From contig NZ_FMYK01000004.1 in NCBI RefSeq assembly GCF_900096915.1, forward strand, positions 124,001 through 188,000: a stretch of DNA of 64,000 bases. The letters are read 5' to 3'. The DNA is from Acinetobacter marinus. Lineage in GTDB: Bacteria > Pseudomonadota > Gammaproteobacteria > Pseudomonadales > Moraxellaceae. Each line of letters begins with the position of its first letter. Position 1 is the first letter of the stretch. The position numbers and the translations under genes were made by a program. Shown piece by piece: positions 45,658-54,930 of this stretch. The notes beneath the pieces are model-generated. The model searched no databases, had not been told where the DNA came from, and was given only the letters and a program-made list of their open reading frames with translations.

Positions 45658-46161
45658 ATGTCCCGAGTCGCTCGATTCCATGCCGATCGCACCAATCAAA
45701 AGCTGTATTTCGCACGTCTTTCATGTCAGCAGGCGGAGCAACTCGAGCACGTACAGCAAATTCAAGCGCTACGCGAATCTGCGGTATTTCATTTGCAAGG
45801 TGCAGTGTTGGCTTTTTTGCAGGAATTGGTGCGTTATTATCGGCTCAATGAAATGCGTCCGACACTGCAAAATATCGAACAGCACATGGCAGATCGTGGG
45901 CAGGTTTCACCTGAGATTCAAGTCTTAAAAAAACTAAGCCAAGATGGCTTTTTAGCCGAATTAAATCGTGCCTATCGCATGTGTCAGTATGCGCCTGAGC
46001 CTGCCGATCCTGAGCCAGAAGATGAAACTTCTTCGAATCTGATCATCAAAGTCACGCAAAGCCCACAAGCATGGTTGCCTGATACCAAAATTTTACGTGA
46101 ATGGCATCGTGATCTGACCCAGTTGATTGATGGTTTTCGCAATGAAATGGTTGAGTTTTAA
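45658..46161 (+). CDS. DUF6586-like protein
   Basis: A 167-residue helical protein, with RTNQKLYFARLSCQQAEQ at the N-terminus and a central region rich in helices. It matches a Pseudomonas/Acinetobacter family of unknown function that I believe is DUF6586. A Pro/Glu-rich linker near residue 115 precedes the C-terminal region. AAGGAAATCTCC lies before the ATG. Confidence 0.7.
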   Translation: MSRVARFHADRTNQKLYFARLSCQQAEQLEHVQQIQALRESAVFHLQGAVLAFLQELVRYYRLNEMRPTLQNIEQHMADRGQVSPEIQVLKKLSQDGFLAELNRAYRMCQYAPEPADPEPEDETSSNLIIKVTQSPQAWLPDTKILREWHRDLTQLIDGFRNEMVEF

Positions 46162-46308
46162 ACTGATTCACATAAAGCACTTGAAATTTATTGTATTTAG
46201 TCGCATTAATAGAAGGTGGTTATATTTTACAACCAAGCAGTTGATCACCGCTGAATTCGTTCTATAACTGTTAAAGCGCAGATCAGATTGCATTGTAGGA
46301 GGTTGCGT

Positions 46309-46587
46309 ATGTCAGTCGAAGAATTACAAAAGCTATTAGGTACTCAAGAAACTGTGCTTGAATTGGTACAGTTGGATGATGGTGCGCTTGCATTACGTGC
46401 GTCAGGCTCTGAGGAGTCGCCATTGGTGCGTATCGAGTTTAATGAAGATGTGCGCAAGCTACTCGGTGATAATGCAGGCATGATTGCGCAGCAGATGGTA
46501 CAGGCTGCAATCTATGGTGTGATGGAACAACAAATGAATAAATGGCATGCCAATGTGGTCGATCAAAAGCCACAACACTATAGTTAA
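46309..46587 (+). CDS. Small uncharacterised protein
   Basis: A 92-residue acidic protein, MSVEELQKLLGTQ and onward, with a beta-rich first half (TVLELVQLDDGALALRASG) and a helical second half. No family recognised. GGAGG six bases before ATG 46309 is strong evidence for translation from here; an upstream in-frame start is not used. A terminator follows. Confidence 0.75.
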   Translation: MSVEELQKLLGTQETVLELVQLDDGALALRASGSEESPLVRIEFNEDVRKLLGDNAGMIAQQMVQAAIYGVMEQQMNKWHANVVDQKPQHYS

Positions 46588-46621
46588 CGGTATTGATGTA
46601 AAAGCAATGGCTGAAAAAGAG

Positions 46622-46644
46622 AAAAGGTGCAGATTGCACCTTTT
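46622..46644 (+). terminator. Terminator after the 46309 gene
   Basis: Perfect 10-bp stem AAAAGGTGCA/TGCACCTTTT with a GAT loop and T run. Confidence 0.9.
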
Positions 46645-46785
46645 TCTATTTTGTCTTTGGATGCTCAGCTTTTTTTAGTAAAAATCTGTATTAAAGGATG
46701 ATTTATAGTCTCAATACAGGTTGTCTGAGGGCGGATCATCATAGACATTTTTACAAATATCTTTTGTAAATCTCTTATGTAAATA

Positions 46786-47421
46786 TCAATGGCTGAGATG
46801 CAAACCACATTCACGGTGCTCTTCACCTTTGGTCGGGTCAAAATAATCTTCATTATCAGGCAAATCATGCTTTTGCATATATTCCCAAAGGTCTTTTGAT
46901 GTCCATTTGAGGAGTGGTGCAACTTTGATCAAGCCATCAGTATTGATACTTACCGCATCCATTTCTGCACGCACAGCGGTGTCTGTCGCACGTAGCGCAG
47001 TAAACCAAACTTGAGGTGCAAGCTCTGATAATGCACGTTCAAATGGTTCCAATTTTACTTCAGCAGTGAAGGCTTCATGTTTTGGATCATCAAGCGCAGG
47101 CACTTCACCATCAATCGCTTCACGATGTGCACGAGAGCGTTTTGGTAAATAGGTGGTGAGATTGAGATTAAGTCGTTTACTGATTTCATCGACATATTTA
47201 TAGGTGGTTTCCGTATTGTAACCATTATCCATCCAAACCACCTGAATATCAGGTTGACGTTGCGTGATCATGTGCAGAATCACCGCTTCAAACGGGCGAA
47301 AATTGGTGGTGATAATCGCCTTTTTATCAAGGCTGAGCGCCCACTCTACGATTTTTTCAGCATCATTATTCAGGTCACTATTCACCTGTGCAATATCAAG
47401 TTGTTCACGATCTAAGCTCAT
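46786..47421 (-). CDS. cysH: Phosphoadenosine phosphosulfate reductase
   Basis: Reduces activated sulfate to sulfite with thioredoxin, for cysteine synthesis. The protein is 211 residues, at the short end of the family, with ITTNFRPFEAVILHMI, VVWMDNGYNTETTYKY and the catalytic ECGLH near the C-terminus. No iron-sulfur cysteine pairs are present, so a PAPS-type enzyme is more likely than an APS-type. The usual GLRREQS segment is replaced by TALRATDTAVRA. It is divergent from thrH with a 160-base spacer. Confidence 0.88.
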   Translation of the reverse strand: MSLDREQLDIAQVNSDLNNDAEKIVEWALSLDKKAIITTNFRPFEAVILHMITQRQPDIQVVWMDNGYNTETTYKYVDEISKRLNLNLTTYLPKRSRAHREAIDGEVPALDDPKHEAFTAEVKLEPFERALSELAPQVWFTALRATDTAVRAEMDAVSINTDGLIKVAPLLKWTSKDLWEYMQKHDLPDNEDYFDPTKGEEHRECGLHLSH

Positions 47422-47582
47422 GGGTATACTCTTTAGATGATAAAAATAGATAAATCATTGTTGAGGTTTAGTATAGGCGTATTCAAGGGGGGATACGAGA
47501 AAACTTGTGAAATGATCTCTTATTTTTATCGACTAATGCTACACTAATGCCAAATTTTCAACCACGTAAATTTGGAGCATAC

Positions 47583-48200
47583 ATGGAAATCGTTTGTTTG
47601 GATCTTGAAGGTGTTTTGGTACCAGAAATTTGGATCAACTTTGCAAAAAAAACGGGCATTAAAGAATTAGAAGCAACCACACGTGATATTCCTGACTATG
47701 ATGTGTTAATGACGCAGCGCTTGAATATTTTAAAAGAACATCATCTCGGTATTCATGATATTCAGGAAGTGATTGCTGAGATGGGACCATTCGAAGGGGC
47801 GAAAGAGTTTGTAGAATGGGTGCGTACGCATTTTCAATTGATCATTTTGTCAGATACTTTTTATGAGTTTGCGCATCCGCTGATGAAACAACTCGGTTGG
47901 CCAACGATTTTCTGTCATAAACTTGAAGTGAATGAGCAAGGCATGATCACAGATTATAAACTGCGTCAGGCTGACCCAAAACGTCAATCTGTTAAAGCAT
48001 TGCATACGTTGAATTATAAAATTATCGCAGCAGGGGATTCGTATAACGATACCACAATGCTTGGTGAAGCGGATCATGGTTTCTTGTTTGATGCGCCTGA
48101 TAATGTGATTGCAGAATTTCCACAGTTTCCTGCACTGAGTGGTTATGAGGCATTAAAACAAGCGATTCGTTCGGTATCGGATCGTGATATTCCAAACTAA
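47583..48200 (+). CDS. thrH: Phosphoserine phosphatase / homoserine phosphotransferase ThrH
   Basis: A 205-residue HAD-family enzyme that removes phosphate from phosphoserine and can pass it to homoserine. Motif I is CLDLEGVLVPE (normally DxDGV, so DLEG is the ThrH form), motif II is ILSDTFYEF, and motif III/IV is AGDSYNDTTMLGEAD. The length equals that of Pseudomonas ThrH. ATG 47583 has GGAG six bases upstream, while the frame is open to 47547. A terminator follows. Confidence 0.93.
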   Translation: MEIVCLDLEGVLVPEIWINFAKKTGIKELEATTRDIPDYDVLMTQRLNILKEHHLGIHDIQEVIAEMGPFEGAKEFVEWVRTHFQLIILSDTFYEFAHPLMKQLGWPTIFCHKLEVNEQGMITDYKLRQADPKRQSVKALHTLNYKIIAAGDSYNDTTMLGEADHGFLFDAPDNVIAEFPQFPALSGYEALKQAIRSVSDRDIPN

Positions 48201-48272
48201 CTTTGGGTGTAGATCGCTTGCTCGTCTAGAACCAATTCAAATATGTTGATATGGCAATTTGAGTATCTAAGA

Positions 48273-48306
48273 ATAAAAAAATGGGCAATTGAATTGCCCA
48301 TTTTTT
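48273..48306. terminator. Bidirectional terminator between thrH and fadL
   Basis: AAAATGGGCAAT/ATTGCCCATTTT stem with a TGA loop, flanked by A and T runs so that it can serve both convergent genes. Confidence 0.92.
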
Positions 48307-48330
48307 TTGCTTTATTTCTAGATCAAAGGC

Positions 48331-49647
48331 TTAGAAACGATAGCCGAGTTTTAGACCATACGCGATGGCATTGTTGTCTTCAAATTCGCCCCAGTAATCT
48401 TCAGTACCAGCTTGTGAACCAGTTTGACCTTTGGCATCACCTAGCCAGAAGTATTTCACACCAGCTTGAACAAAATAGTTTGGCGCTGGGCTAAATTGTG
48501 CACCTAGACCGACATTCCAGTAACCCTCGGTAGGACCAAGAACTGATACAAATTCACCTGCACCACTGTCCCAGCCTACAGACAAGCTACCAGACCATTG
48601 ATCATTAAACTTGCGACCAACGCCTGCATTTACAGAGATCTGATCATCAGAATATTCTACAAGGTTAAAGCCATTTGGTTTACCCACTAGAGGACCTACT
48701 GCTTCAGAAACTGCACCGAATTTTACAGGTTGTAGAGAAAAGTTTGACCAATCCACCCAGCGAATTTGTGCGAAAGCAACCGTATTCGCCATAATTCCTG
48801 TTTGCAAATCTAAGTTCACAGATTGTGGCGTGGTAATTGTTGTTTTACCAGACTCACCATTTGCAGCTAAAGCGAGCGCTACTCTATTAGATATAACTGG
48901 GGGAGCACCAGCAAGTGCGCCTAAAAGGGCAGGATTAGCAGTGAGTCCATCTAAGACCGCAATATTTTCCGCAATGTTTGCATCATGATCGATTTCAGAA
49001 CGATAAGTTGCTGAAATTTTGAGTGCAATCTCAGGAATTTGGAATGCAACACCAGCTAACCAGCCCCAGCCTTCTGTTTCATCGATATCAGCATCGTAGC
49101 CATTATATAAACTAAATGCATTACCACGCAGTTTGACATCGCCTTTTACAGTTTGATAAACAGGACCTGCATAGATGTTCCAGTTTTCATTTGGTTGAAA
49201 GCCAAATACTGCTGAAAGGTTGTGTGATTCAACTTCGACTTCAGTCCCTCCCTCAGTTCCACCAATAGCAGATGTCGGCAGAAGTCCAAGAACTGTATCC
49301 GCTGAATTTGCAACAAAAACATTATCACCTGAGAATGATGCTTTTGCACCAAATGGTTGGTCATAGAGTAAGCCAAATGAAAAATGTTCAGTTGGTTGCA
49401 TTTTGATCGCAAAATTATAGAAGTGATAATCGTCTGCAATATCATTGACATCACGACCAGTAGCAGCAGCTTCACCAGCTTCTTTACCTGATACTTCAGG
49501 GTCGAGGATCGACATACCAACTTCAGCATAATTGCCAGGTTGTAGGAAAGCTGACATAGATTGACCAGAACGATCTAATGCAGCTGCGAAAGCACCAGTA
49601 ACAGGAAGTGCACATGCAAGTGCGGCGGTAAGAGTCTTGATTTTCAT
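48331..49647 (-). CDS. Outer-membrane FadL-type transporter
   Basis: A 438-residue outer-membrane barrel for long-chain fatty acids or other hydrophobic compounds. The signal peptide (TLTAALACALPVTGAFA) is followed by AALDRSGQSMSAFLQPGNYAEVG, the FadL plug-like N-terminus; FGLLYDQPFGAKA is also typical, and the chain ends in LKLGYRF. ATG 49647 is used; a TTG at 49656 adds three residues. Fatty acids are the likely substrate, but no fad genes are near. Confidence 0.87.
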   Translation of the reverse strand: MKIKTLTAALACALPVTGAFAAALDRSGQSMSAFLQPGNYAEVGMSILDPEVSGKEAGEAAATGRDVNDIADDYHFYNFAIKMQPTEHFSFGLLYDQPFGAKASFSGDNVFVANSADTVLGLLPTSAIGGTEGGTEVEVESHNLSAVFGFQPNENWNIYAGPVYQTVKGDVKLRGNAFSLYNGYDADIDETEGWGWLAGVAFQIPEIALKISATYRSEIDHDANIAENIAVLDGLTANPALLGALAGAPPVISNRVALALAANGESGKTTITTPQSVNLDLQTGIMANTVAFAQIRWVDWSNFSLQPVKFGAVSEAVGPLVGKPNGFNLVEYSDDQISVNAGVGRKFNDQWSGSLSVGWDSGAGEFVSVLGPTEGYWNVGLGAQFSPAPNYFVQAGVKYFWLGDAKGQTGSQAGTEDYWGEFEDNNAIAYGLKLGYRF

Positions 49648-49956
49648 TATCTTCAATCCATGAGACCTAAGTTAAAACTTAATAACTTATAAAAACCAAT
49701 AATAATGAGGAGTTTATAAGAAATGTAATCGTGATGTTTCACTCATGTAATTACTATAACTGAACTTTTGCAAAAATCTAATGAAATTGTTGAAAAAGCC
49801 AATGTTTTTTTATAGTGGTTTGTTTTTTATGCATATTTATTGAGAACTGATTAGTGCAAAAAAATGTCTTGATTGTTAAAAAGATATAAAACGGGCAAAA
49901 AGTGGCTGATTAAATCATATTTTTGCTTAAAAAATAATCGATATGGCAAGTGGATA
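49648..49956. other. Intergenic region upstream of fadL-type gene
   Basis: About 309 bases, very AT-rich, holding the promoter of the FadL-type gene. No ORF or hairpin terminator for purN is evident. Confidence 0.4.
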
Positions 49957-50604
49957 TCAGTCAAAGTAGCAAACTTTTAGACTTTCTTGTAACGGTTTGT
50001 TCTGAAGATAGGCATGATTGTCGTGCCAAGTTAAGTCTTCATTACAAAACCATTGTACAGCTTGCGGGTAGATTTTATGCTCTAGGGGGTGAATGCGTGT
50101 TGCTAAGGTCTCAGCGGTGTCATTTTGGCGGACATCTAAGACAGCTTGGACAATGGCTTGCCCCGCATCCAACTCAGCGGTAACGAAGTGCACAGTACAG
50201 CCGTGAAAACGCTCGCCAGTGTTGAGCACACGTTGATGGGTGTGCATGCCTTTATAGTGTGGCAGGAGAGAAGGGTGAATATTGAGCATGCGACCTTGCC
50301 ATTGGCTGACAAAGTCGCTGGATAAAATGCGCATAAATCCAGCAAGTACCACAAGATCAACATTCCAATCGAGCAGTTGCTGGTGCATTTGTTGATCAAA
50401 ACTTTCTCGTGTTGGAAAGTCTCGATGTGAAATGATTGCAGTATCAATATTAGCTTGCTGGGCACGTGTTAGCGCATAGGCATCAGATTTATTGCTGAGT
50501 ACACCGACAATTTTGCCTCGACCAAGTTGATTTTGATGCTCGGCATCAATTAAGGCTTGCAGGTTGCTGCCGCTTCCTGAAACCAATACTGCAATACGTT
50601 TCAT
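49957..50604 (-). CDS. purN: Phosphoribosylglycinamide formyltransferase
   Basis: Third step of purine synthesis: adds a formyl group from 10-formyltetrahydrofolate to GAR. The catalytic Asn-His pair is in LNIHPSLLPHYKG and the aspartate in TAELDAGQAIVQ; GSGSNLQALID is the phosphate-binding N-terminus. 215 residues. It follows purM by 41 bases in the same operon. Confidence 0.95.
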   Translation of the reverse strand: MKRIAVLVSGSGSNLQALIDAEHQNQLGRGKIVGVLSNKSDAYALTRAQQANIDTAIISHRDFPTRESFDQQMHQQLLDWNVDLVVLAGFMRILSSDFVSQWQGRMLNIHPSLLPHYKGMHTHQRVLNTGERFHGCTVHFVTAELDAGQAIVQAVLDVRQNDTAETLATRIHPLEHKIYPQAVQWFCNEDLTWHDNHAYLQNKPLQESLKVCYFD

Positions 50605-50645
50605 TATTTAATCAGACGCCAAACTATGCAAAAGACCATGAAAAA

Positions 50646-51728
50646 TTAGGCAAAGACCACACGGATTTTTTCATCGGCATCTTTCACAGATGCAGCGTCG
50701 GCTTCAATCGTACCGATTTTCCAAGCAGACTCACCTTGCGCATTCAGAATTTCAATGGTTTTGTCAGCATCAATTGCATCCACAGCAATGACCATACCTA
50801 CGCCACAGTTAAAGGTGCGATACATTTCAAATTGTTCAACTTTTCCTTCAGCTTGCAACAGTTTGAACAAGGCAGGCCATTGCCAAGAGCTTTCATCAAT
50901 TGTTGCACGTAAGCCATCTGGTAGGACACGCGGCACATTACCTGGAAGACCACCACCTGTGATGTGCGCCATGGCATGTACATCAACCTGTTTGCATAGC
51001 TCAAGCACTGGCTTGACATAAATACGGGTAGGTTCCATCACCACTTCACTGAGCAACTTACCATCGACTTGTGTACTGAGGTCGATATTTTTGACATCAA
51101 TGATTTTGCGCACAAGAGAATAACCGTTGGAATGTGCACCGCTTGAAGCCAAACCGATGAGCACGTCGCCAGCTTTGACTTTTGTACCATCAATAATCTT
51201 GCTATGTTCAACCACACCGACCGAAAACCCAGCAAGATCGTAATCTTCACCTTCGTACATACCCGGCATTTCAGCTGTTTCACCGCCAACCAAAGCACAG
51301 CCTGCAAGTTCACAGCCTTTGCCAATACCTGTCACGACATTGGCAGCAACGTCAACATTTAAATGACCTGTTGCATAGTAGTCGAGGAAGAATAAAGGCT
51401 CCGCACCAGTTACCAGTAGATCGTTGACGCACATTGCCACCAAGTCTTGTCCGATGGTGTCATGTTTGTTGAGTTGTAGTGCAAGGCGTAGTTTGGTTCC
51501 GACACCGTCAGTCCCTGAAACAAGGACCGGCTCTTCATAACCTTTTGGAATTTTACACAATGCGCCAAAACCACCAAGTCCCCCCATCACTTCTGGGCGA
51601 GTTGTGCGTTTTGCGACAGATTTGATTCGCTCGACGAGTAGGTCGCCAGCTTCGATGTCTACACCAGCATCTTTATAGCTTAAGCCTGTGCTTGAATTGG
51701 TGTTTGAATTTGAAGTTGAGTTGCTCAT
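50646..51728 (-). CDS. purM: Phosphoribosylaminoimidazole synthetase (AIR synthase)
   Basis: Fifth step of purine synthesis: ATP-dependent ring closure of FGAM to AIR. Family segments are LSYKDAGVDIEAGD, VSGTDGVGTKLRLAL, FFLDYYATGHLNVD, GGETAEMPGMYEGEDYDLAGF and AHITGGGLPGNVPRVLP. The first 14 residues are a low-complexity Ser/Asn/Thr stretch (SNSTSNSNTNSSTG), common in Acinetobacter. 360 residues. It is the first gene of purM-purN and is divergent from perM. Confidence 0.96.
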   Translation of the reverse strand: MSNSTSNSNTNSSTGLSYKDAGVDIEAGDLLVERIKSVAKRTTRPEVMGGLGGFGALCKIPKGYEEPVLVSGTDGVGTKLRLALQLNKHDTIGQDLVAMCVNDLLVTGAEPLFFLDYYATGHLNVDVAANVVTGIGKGCELAGCALVGGETAEMPGMYEGEDYDLAGFSVGVVEHSKIIDGTKVKAGDVLIGLASSGAHSNGYSLVRKIIDVKNIDLSTQVDGKLLSEVVMEPTRIYVKPVLELCKQVDVHAMAHITGGGLPGNVPRVLPDGLRATIDESSWQWPALFKLLQAEGKVEQFEMYRTFNCGVGMVIAVDAIDADKTIEILNAQGESAWKIGTIEADAASVKDADEKIRVVFA

Positions 51729-51869
51729 AGGTGAAGTCTCCGCATTGGCGGCTGATTATACCTGAATATACGAAATTCTTATGATTTTTCTCGCATAAAA
51801 TGCTATCTTTTTTTCAAAATGAGATGTATCTACGCTGATATTTAGCGAGATCAAAGGAAAAAATTGTTC

Positions 51870-53108
51870 ATGCATGACTTGGTCTTAAAACGCGTTTTTA
51901 TTCTTGCTGCCGTAGTCTGTTTTTTGTGGCTACTTTATATGCTACTGCCTGTAGTCATTCCATTTTTGATCGCCTTTTTGGTGGCGTATCTATTTAGCCC
52001 ATTGGTTGATCGCATGTTGCGCTTCGGGATTCCGCGCTGGTTGGCGATTACCTCGGTGTTTTTAATCATCGTTGTTGGTTTGGTTTTGGTCGGTTGGTTC
52101 TTGGTGCCGATGATTTGGTCGCAGTTGATTTATGCCCGAGACCACATTCCTGAGATGATTGAATGGTTGAATAATACTTTTTTACCGTGGCTGTCGAATA
52201 CTTTTAATTTGGTTGAGATGGAAATCAATACCGATGAAATGACCACTGTGGCGATGGACTATATCCAGACCAATTATAGTGTGAATAATTTACAAGATTT
52301 GGCACTGCGTTTGGCGCAGTCGGGGCTCGGTTTTATTCAAGTAGGCGGGATGCTGATTTTGATTCCGATCATTGCATTTTATTTCTTACTGGATTGGGAC
52401 AAGATGCTAAGACATATGCGTCGTTCGATTCCTCGTCCATTTGAAAATAGTGTGGTGACCATTGTTAAAGAGTGTAATCAGGTGCTCGGTGCTTTTGTCA
52501 AAGGGCAGTTTTTGGTGATGATTCTACTGGGTATCGTGTATGCGGTGGGCTTGCAGTTGATCGGCATAGAAGTCGGCTTGATTATCGGCATTGTGGCGGG
52601 GCTTGCCAGCATTATTCCTTATTTGGGTTTTGCCGTGGGCATTATTGCGGCGGTAGTGGCAACTTTATTGCAGTTTGGCGTGGACTGGATGCAGTTGTTG
52701 CTGGTGTTGGTGGTGTTTATGATCGGTCAGGCGGTCGAAGGCTATATCCTTCAGCCGTTTTTACTTGGCGATAAAATTGGTTTGTCTCCTGTGGCGGTGG
52801 TGTTTTCAGTCTTGGCGGGGGCGCAGTTGCTTGGTTTTGCAGGCATGTTAATTGCGTTGCCTGTGGCGGCGGTGATCGTGGTACTGCTCAGGCATTTGCG
52901 AGATAGCTATGAACAAAGCGTTTGGTATGGCGCACATCAAGTTGGTATTTCGGAACAATTGAGTGATATTGAGCTACTTGCACCACAAGCACCTGAATTT
53001 GGTGAGCAAGTGGAACATAGCGTATTATCGAAGAAGCAGTCTGAAGCCTCAGCGACGACGCCACAGGAAAGCGCTCAGAACACTGATAGCTCGGATTCAA
53101 AGGGCTGA
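51870..53108 (+). CDS. perM: AI-2E/PerM family membrane transporter
   Basis: A 412-residue inner-membrane protein of the AI-2 exporter/PerM superfamily, with about eight helices, an extended loop between the first helices (residues 90-165), and LASIIPYLGFAVGIIAAV, GQAVEGYILQPFLLGDKIGLSPVAVVFSVLAG near the end. A charged cytoplasmic tail (EASATTPQESAQNTDSS) follows. Roles proposed for the family include export of small signals, and none is shown here. ATG 51870 is used; TTG 51864 has AGGA at better spacing and is possible. A perM gene upstream of hda is an Acinetobacter and Pseudomonas pattern, here separated by one gene. Confidence 0.87.
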   Translation: MHDLVLKRVFILAAVVCFLWLLYMLLPVVIPFLIAFLVAYLFSPLVDRMLRFGIPRWLAITSVFLIIVVGLVLVGWFLVPMIWSQLIYARDHIPEMIEWLNNTFLPWLSNTFNLVEMEINTDEMTTVAMDYIQTNYSVNNLQDLALRLAQSGLGFIQVGGMLILIPIIAFYFLLDWDKMLRHMRRSIPRPFENSVVTIVKECNQVLGAFVKGQFLVMILLGIVYAVGLQLIGIEVGLIIGIVAGLASIIPYLGFAVGIIAAVVATLLQFGVDWMQLLLVLVVFMIGQAVEGYILQPFLLGDKIGLSPVAVVFSVLAGAQLLGFAGMLIALPVAAVIVVLLRHLRDSYEQSVWYGAHQVGISEQLSDIELLAPQAPEFGEQVEHSVLSKKQSEASATTPQESAQNTDSSDSKG

Positions 53109-53174
53109 TTTAAAGGAATAAATGGTCTGAATGTTGATGGTTGAATGATTGAAAATCAGCAAAGGAGTGAAGCG

Positions 53175-53633
53175 ATGAAACTGGCGGAAGCATTATTAAT
53201 TCGCAGTGATATGCAGAACAAACTGGCACAGCTCAAAGGACGGATTCGCAAGAATGTCAAAGTGCAAGAAGGTGATACCCCAGCCGAAGATCCTGAGAAA
53301 CTGTTGCTTGAAGCGAGTCAAATTATTACTGAACTGAACCAGTTGGTGGCAAAAATCCATCGCACCAATGCCAGTACCGTGCTTGCCAATGGCAAACCTT
53401 TGCTGGAGCTATTAGTGGAGCGAGACAGTCTCAATAGTCGTCATCGTTTGCTTTTGGATGCGATTGATGCGACAGCGCAGAGCGATGATCGTTATAGTTA
53501 TCGAGAGATTAAATGGAACTACACCATTTCTATTGCATCGATACAGAAACAAGTTGATGATATTGCAGTGAAAATTCGTGAGCTGAATCTACTGATCCAA
53601 GCCAATAACTGGCAGATTGAGTTACTGGACTAA
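53175..53633 (+). CDS. DIP1984 family protein
   Basis: A 152-residue, largely helical coiled-coil protein: KLAEALLIRSDMQNKLAQLKGRI, an acidic PAEDPEKLL loop, ITELNQLVAKIHRTNAST and a long C-terminal helix (SIQKQVDDIAVKIRELNLLIQANNW). It matches the DIP1984/septicolysin-like family of unknown function; the septicolysin label is not proof of toxicity. ATG 53175 has GGAG eight bases upstream. It sits between perM and hda and may be a late insertion there. Confidence 0.85.
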   Translation: MKLAEALLIRSDMQNKLAQLKGRIRKNVKVQEGDTPAEDPEKLLLEASQIITELNQLVAKIHRTNASTVLANGKPLLELLVERDSLNSRHRLLLDAIDATAQSDDRYSYREIKWNYTISIASIQKQVDDIAVKIRELNLLIQANNWQIELLD

Positions 53634-54104
53634 CCACACTCACTGTTTTGACTAACTACATTCATTGTTTTTGATTGAGCAAAGATTTTTAGATAACAAA
53701 ACAAATACTTGATGTGTTTGTTTTGACCAGTTTGGGATCGGCTGGGCGTAGTATCAGACCCTTTACTTCCGCAGCAAGGGGTTGAAAATATATTGCAGCG
53801 GCAGAATTGCGCTATGGGCTGGCGCACTATTTTACCTCGCAAGCCCCGCACAAGGCACAATTCACTTTGTACCACTTAGTACGCACTACCAGATACTGAC
53901 AGTCGATTTCCAATTTATTTTGCCAATATTGCATGACTTTTTGCCATGAATAATCATAACAATTCAAATGGTTGTGTTAATATTTTGGTGTAAGCGATGT
54001 GTGGCAATGTATTTTCAATACGAATGCTGAGGATGTATGGGACACGCTGTACATTGATGTAATTGATACGGTGAGATGATAAACATCCTGTCTAGGTCAT
54101 AACT
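53634..54104. other. Intergenic region before hda
   Basis: About 470 bases without a supported gene. A terminator-like hairpin occupies 53698-53724. From about 53735 to 53880 there is a locally GC-richer patch in AT-rich surroundings, including CCCTT/AAGGG pairing near 53759 and 53777. I could not identify it. The sequence close to hda presumably has its promoter. Confidence 0.45.
53698..53724 (+). terminator. Likely terminator after the DIP1984 gene
   Basis: AAAACAAATAC/GTGTTTGTTTT stem with one G-T pair, TTGAT loop and T run at the end; AT-rich so weak. Confidence 0.55.
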
Positions 54105-54812
54105 ATGCGCCAATTAAAATTGGAAATTGAACCGTATTTGGATGCGCAAATCAGTGATTTTGCGGGACCAAGCTGGGCACCTGTGATTGATAATCTTCGG
54201 CAGTTTCATACTGGGCTGATTCGGCAGTTATTTATCTACGGGTCGGCAGGTTCGGGAAAATCCCATTTGTTGAGCGCGATTTGTGATTCATTTTCAGAAT
54301 TGGGTAAACGTGCCATCCATGTGCCATTGCTCAGTTTGCTTGATGCGCCAGTCGAAGCCTTAGAAGCGCTTGAATATTATGATGTGGTGGCGCTAGATGA
54401 TGTTGAGGCAATTAATGGGGCGTTGAATTGGCAAAAAGCGCTATTTCATCTGATCAATCAAAGCTACGACACGCAAACTCAATTGGTCTTTTCATCTCGC
54501 TTTGCGCCGATTGAGCTACGTTTACAATTCCCAGATTTACAGTCCCGCTTGAATCAGGCAGTGAGCATTCATGTGCCTGAAGGGGATTTGTATGCCGACC
54601 GCCAAGCCTTATTGCTTGCCGTAACACAGCGCCGTGGCTGGCAATTGCATCCGCAAATTATTGAATATTTATTGCAATACGGTCCGAAACACACCAATCA
54701 TCTGCTTGCGACATTAGATCGTATCGAACAGCTTCTACAAGGCGAACAATTAAAACTGTCAAATCAACGCTTAAAACAAATCTTTGCATTAATCGATCAA
54801 TATGCGGATTGA
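54105..54812 (+). CDS. hda: DnaA regulatory inactivator Hda
   Basis: A DnaA-related AAA+ protein that, with the sliding clamp, stimulates ATP hydrolysis by DnaA and stops re-initiation of replication. At the N-terminus RQLKLEIEPY resembles the clamp-binding motif QL-x-L. The Walker A loop is YGSAGSGKSHLL and Walker B is VVALDDVEAI; the arginine-finger region is LQSRLNQAV. The DNA-binding domain IV of DnaA is absent, as expected for 235 residues. ATG 54105; no strong ribosome site. Confidence 0.93.
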   Translation: MRQLKLEIEPYLDAQISDFAGPSWAPVIDNLRQFHTGLIRQLFIYGSAGSGKSHLLSAICDSFSELGKRAIHVPLLSLLDAPVEALEALEYYDVVALDDVEAINGALNWQKALFHLINQSYDTQTQLVFSSRFAPIELRLQFPDLQSRLNQAVSIHVPEGDLYADRQALLLAVTQRRGWQLHPQIIEYLLQYGPKHTNHLLATLDRIEQLLQGEQLKLSNQRLKQIFALIDQYAD

Positions 54813-54930
54813 GATGCGTTAAAAAATAGGCTTGTCACGACGGGCAAGCTGTGCCAAAGTATGTGGGTTCAAGGATTGGCAAAATAGAACGCCAAAAACA
54901 AAAAAAATGTGCGGGTTAAAGGAGTAAATA

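Noticed and set aside
53630..53875. An 81-codon minus-strand frame before hda
   Set aside because: Composition is unlike a protein, there is no ribosome site, and it overlaps a terminator-like hairpin.
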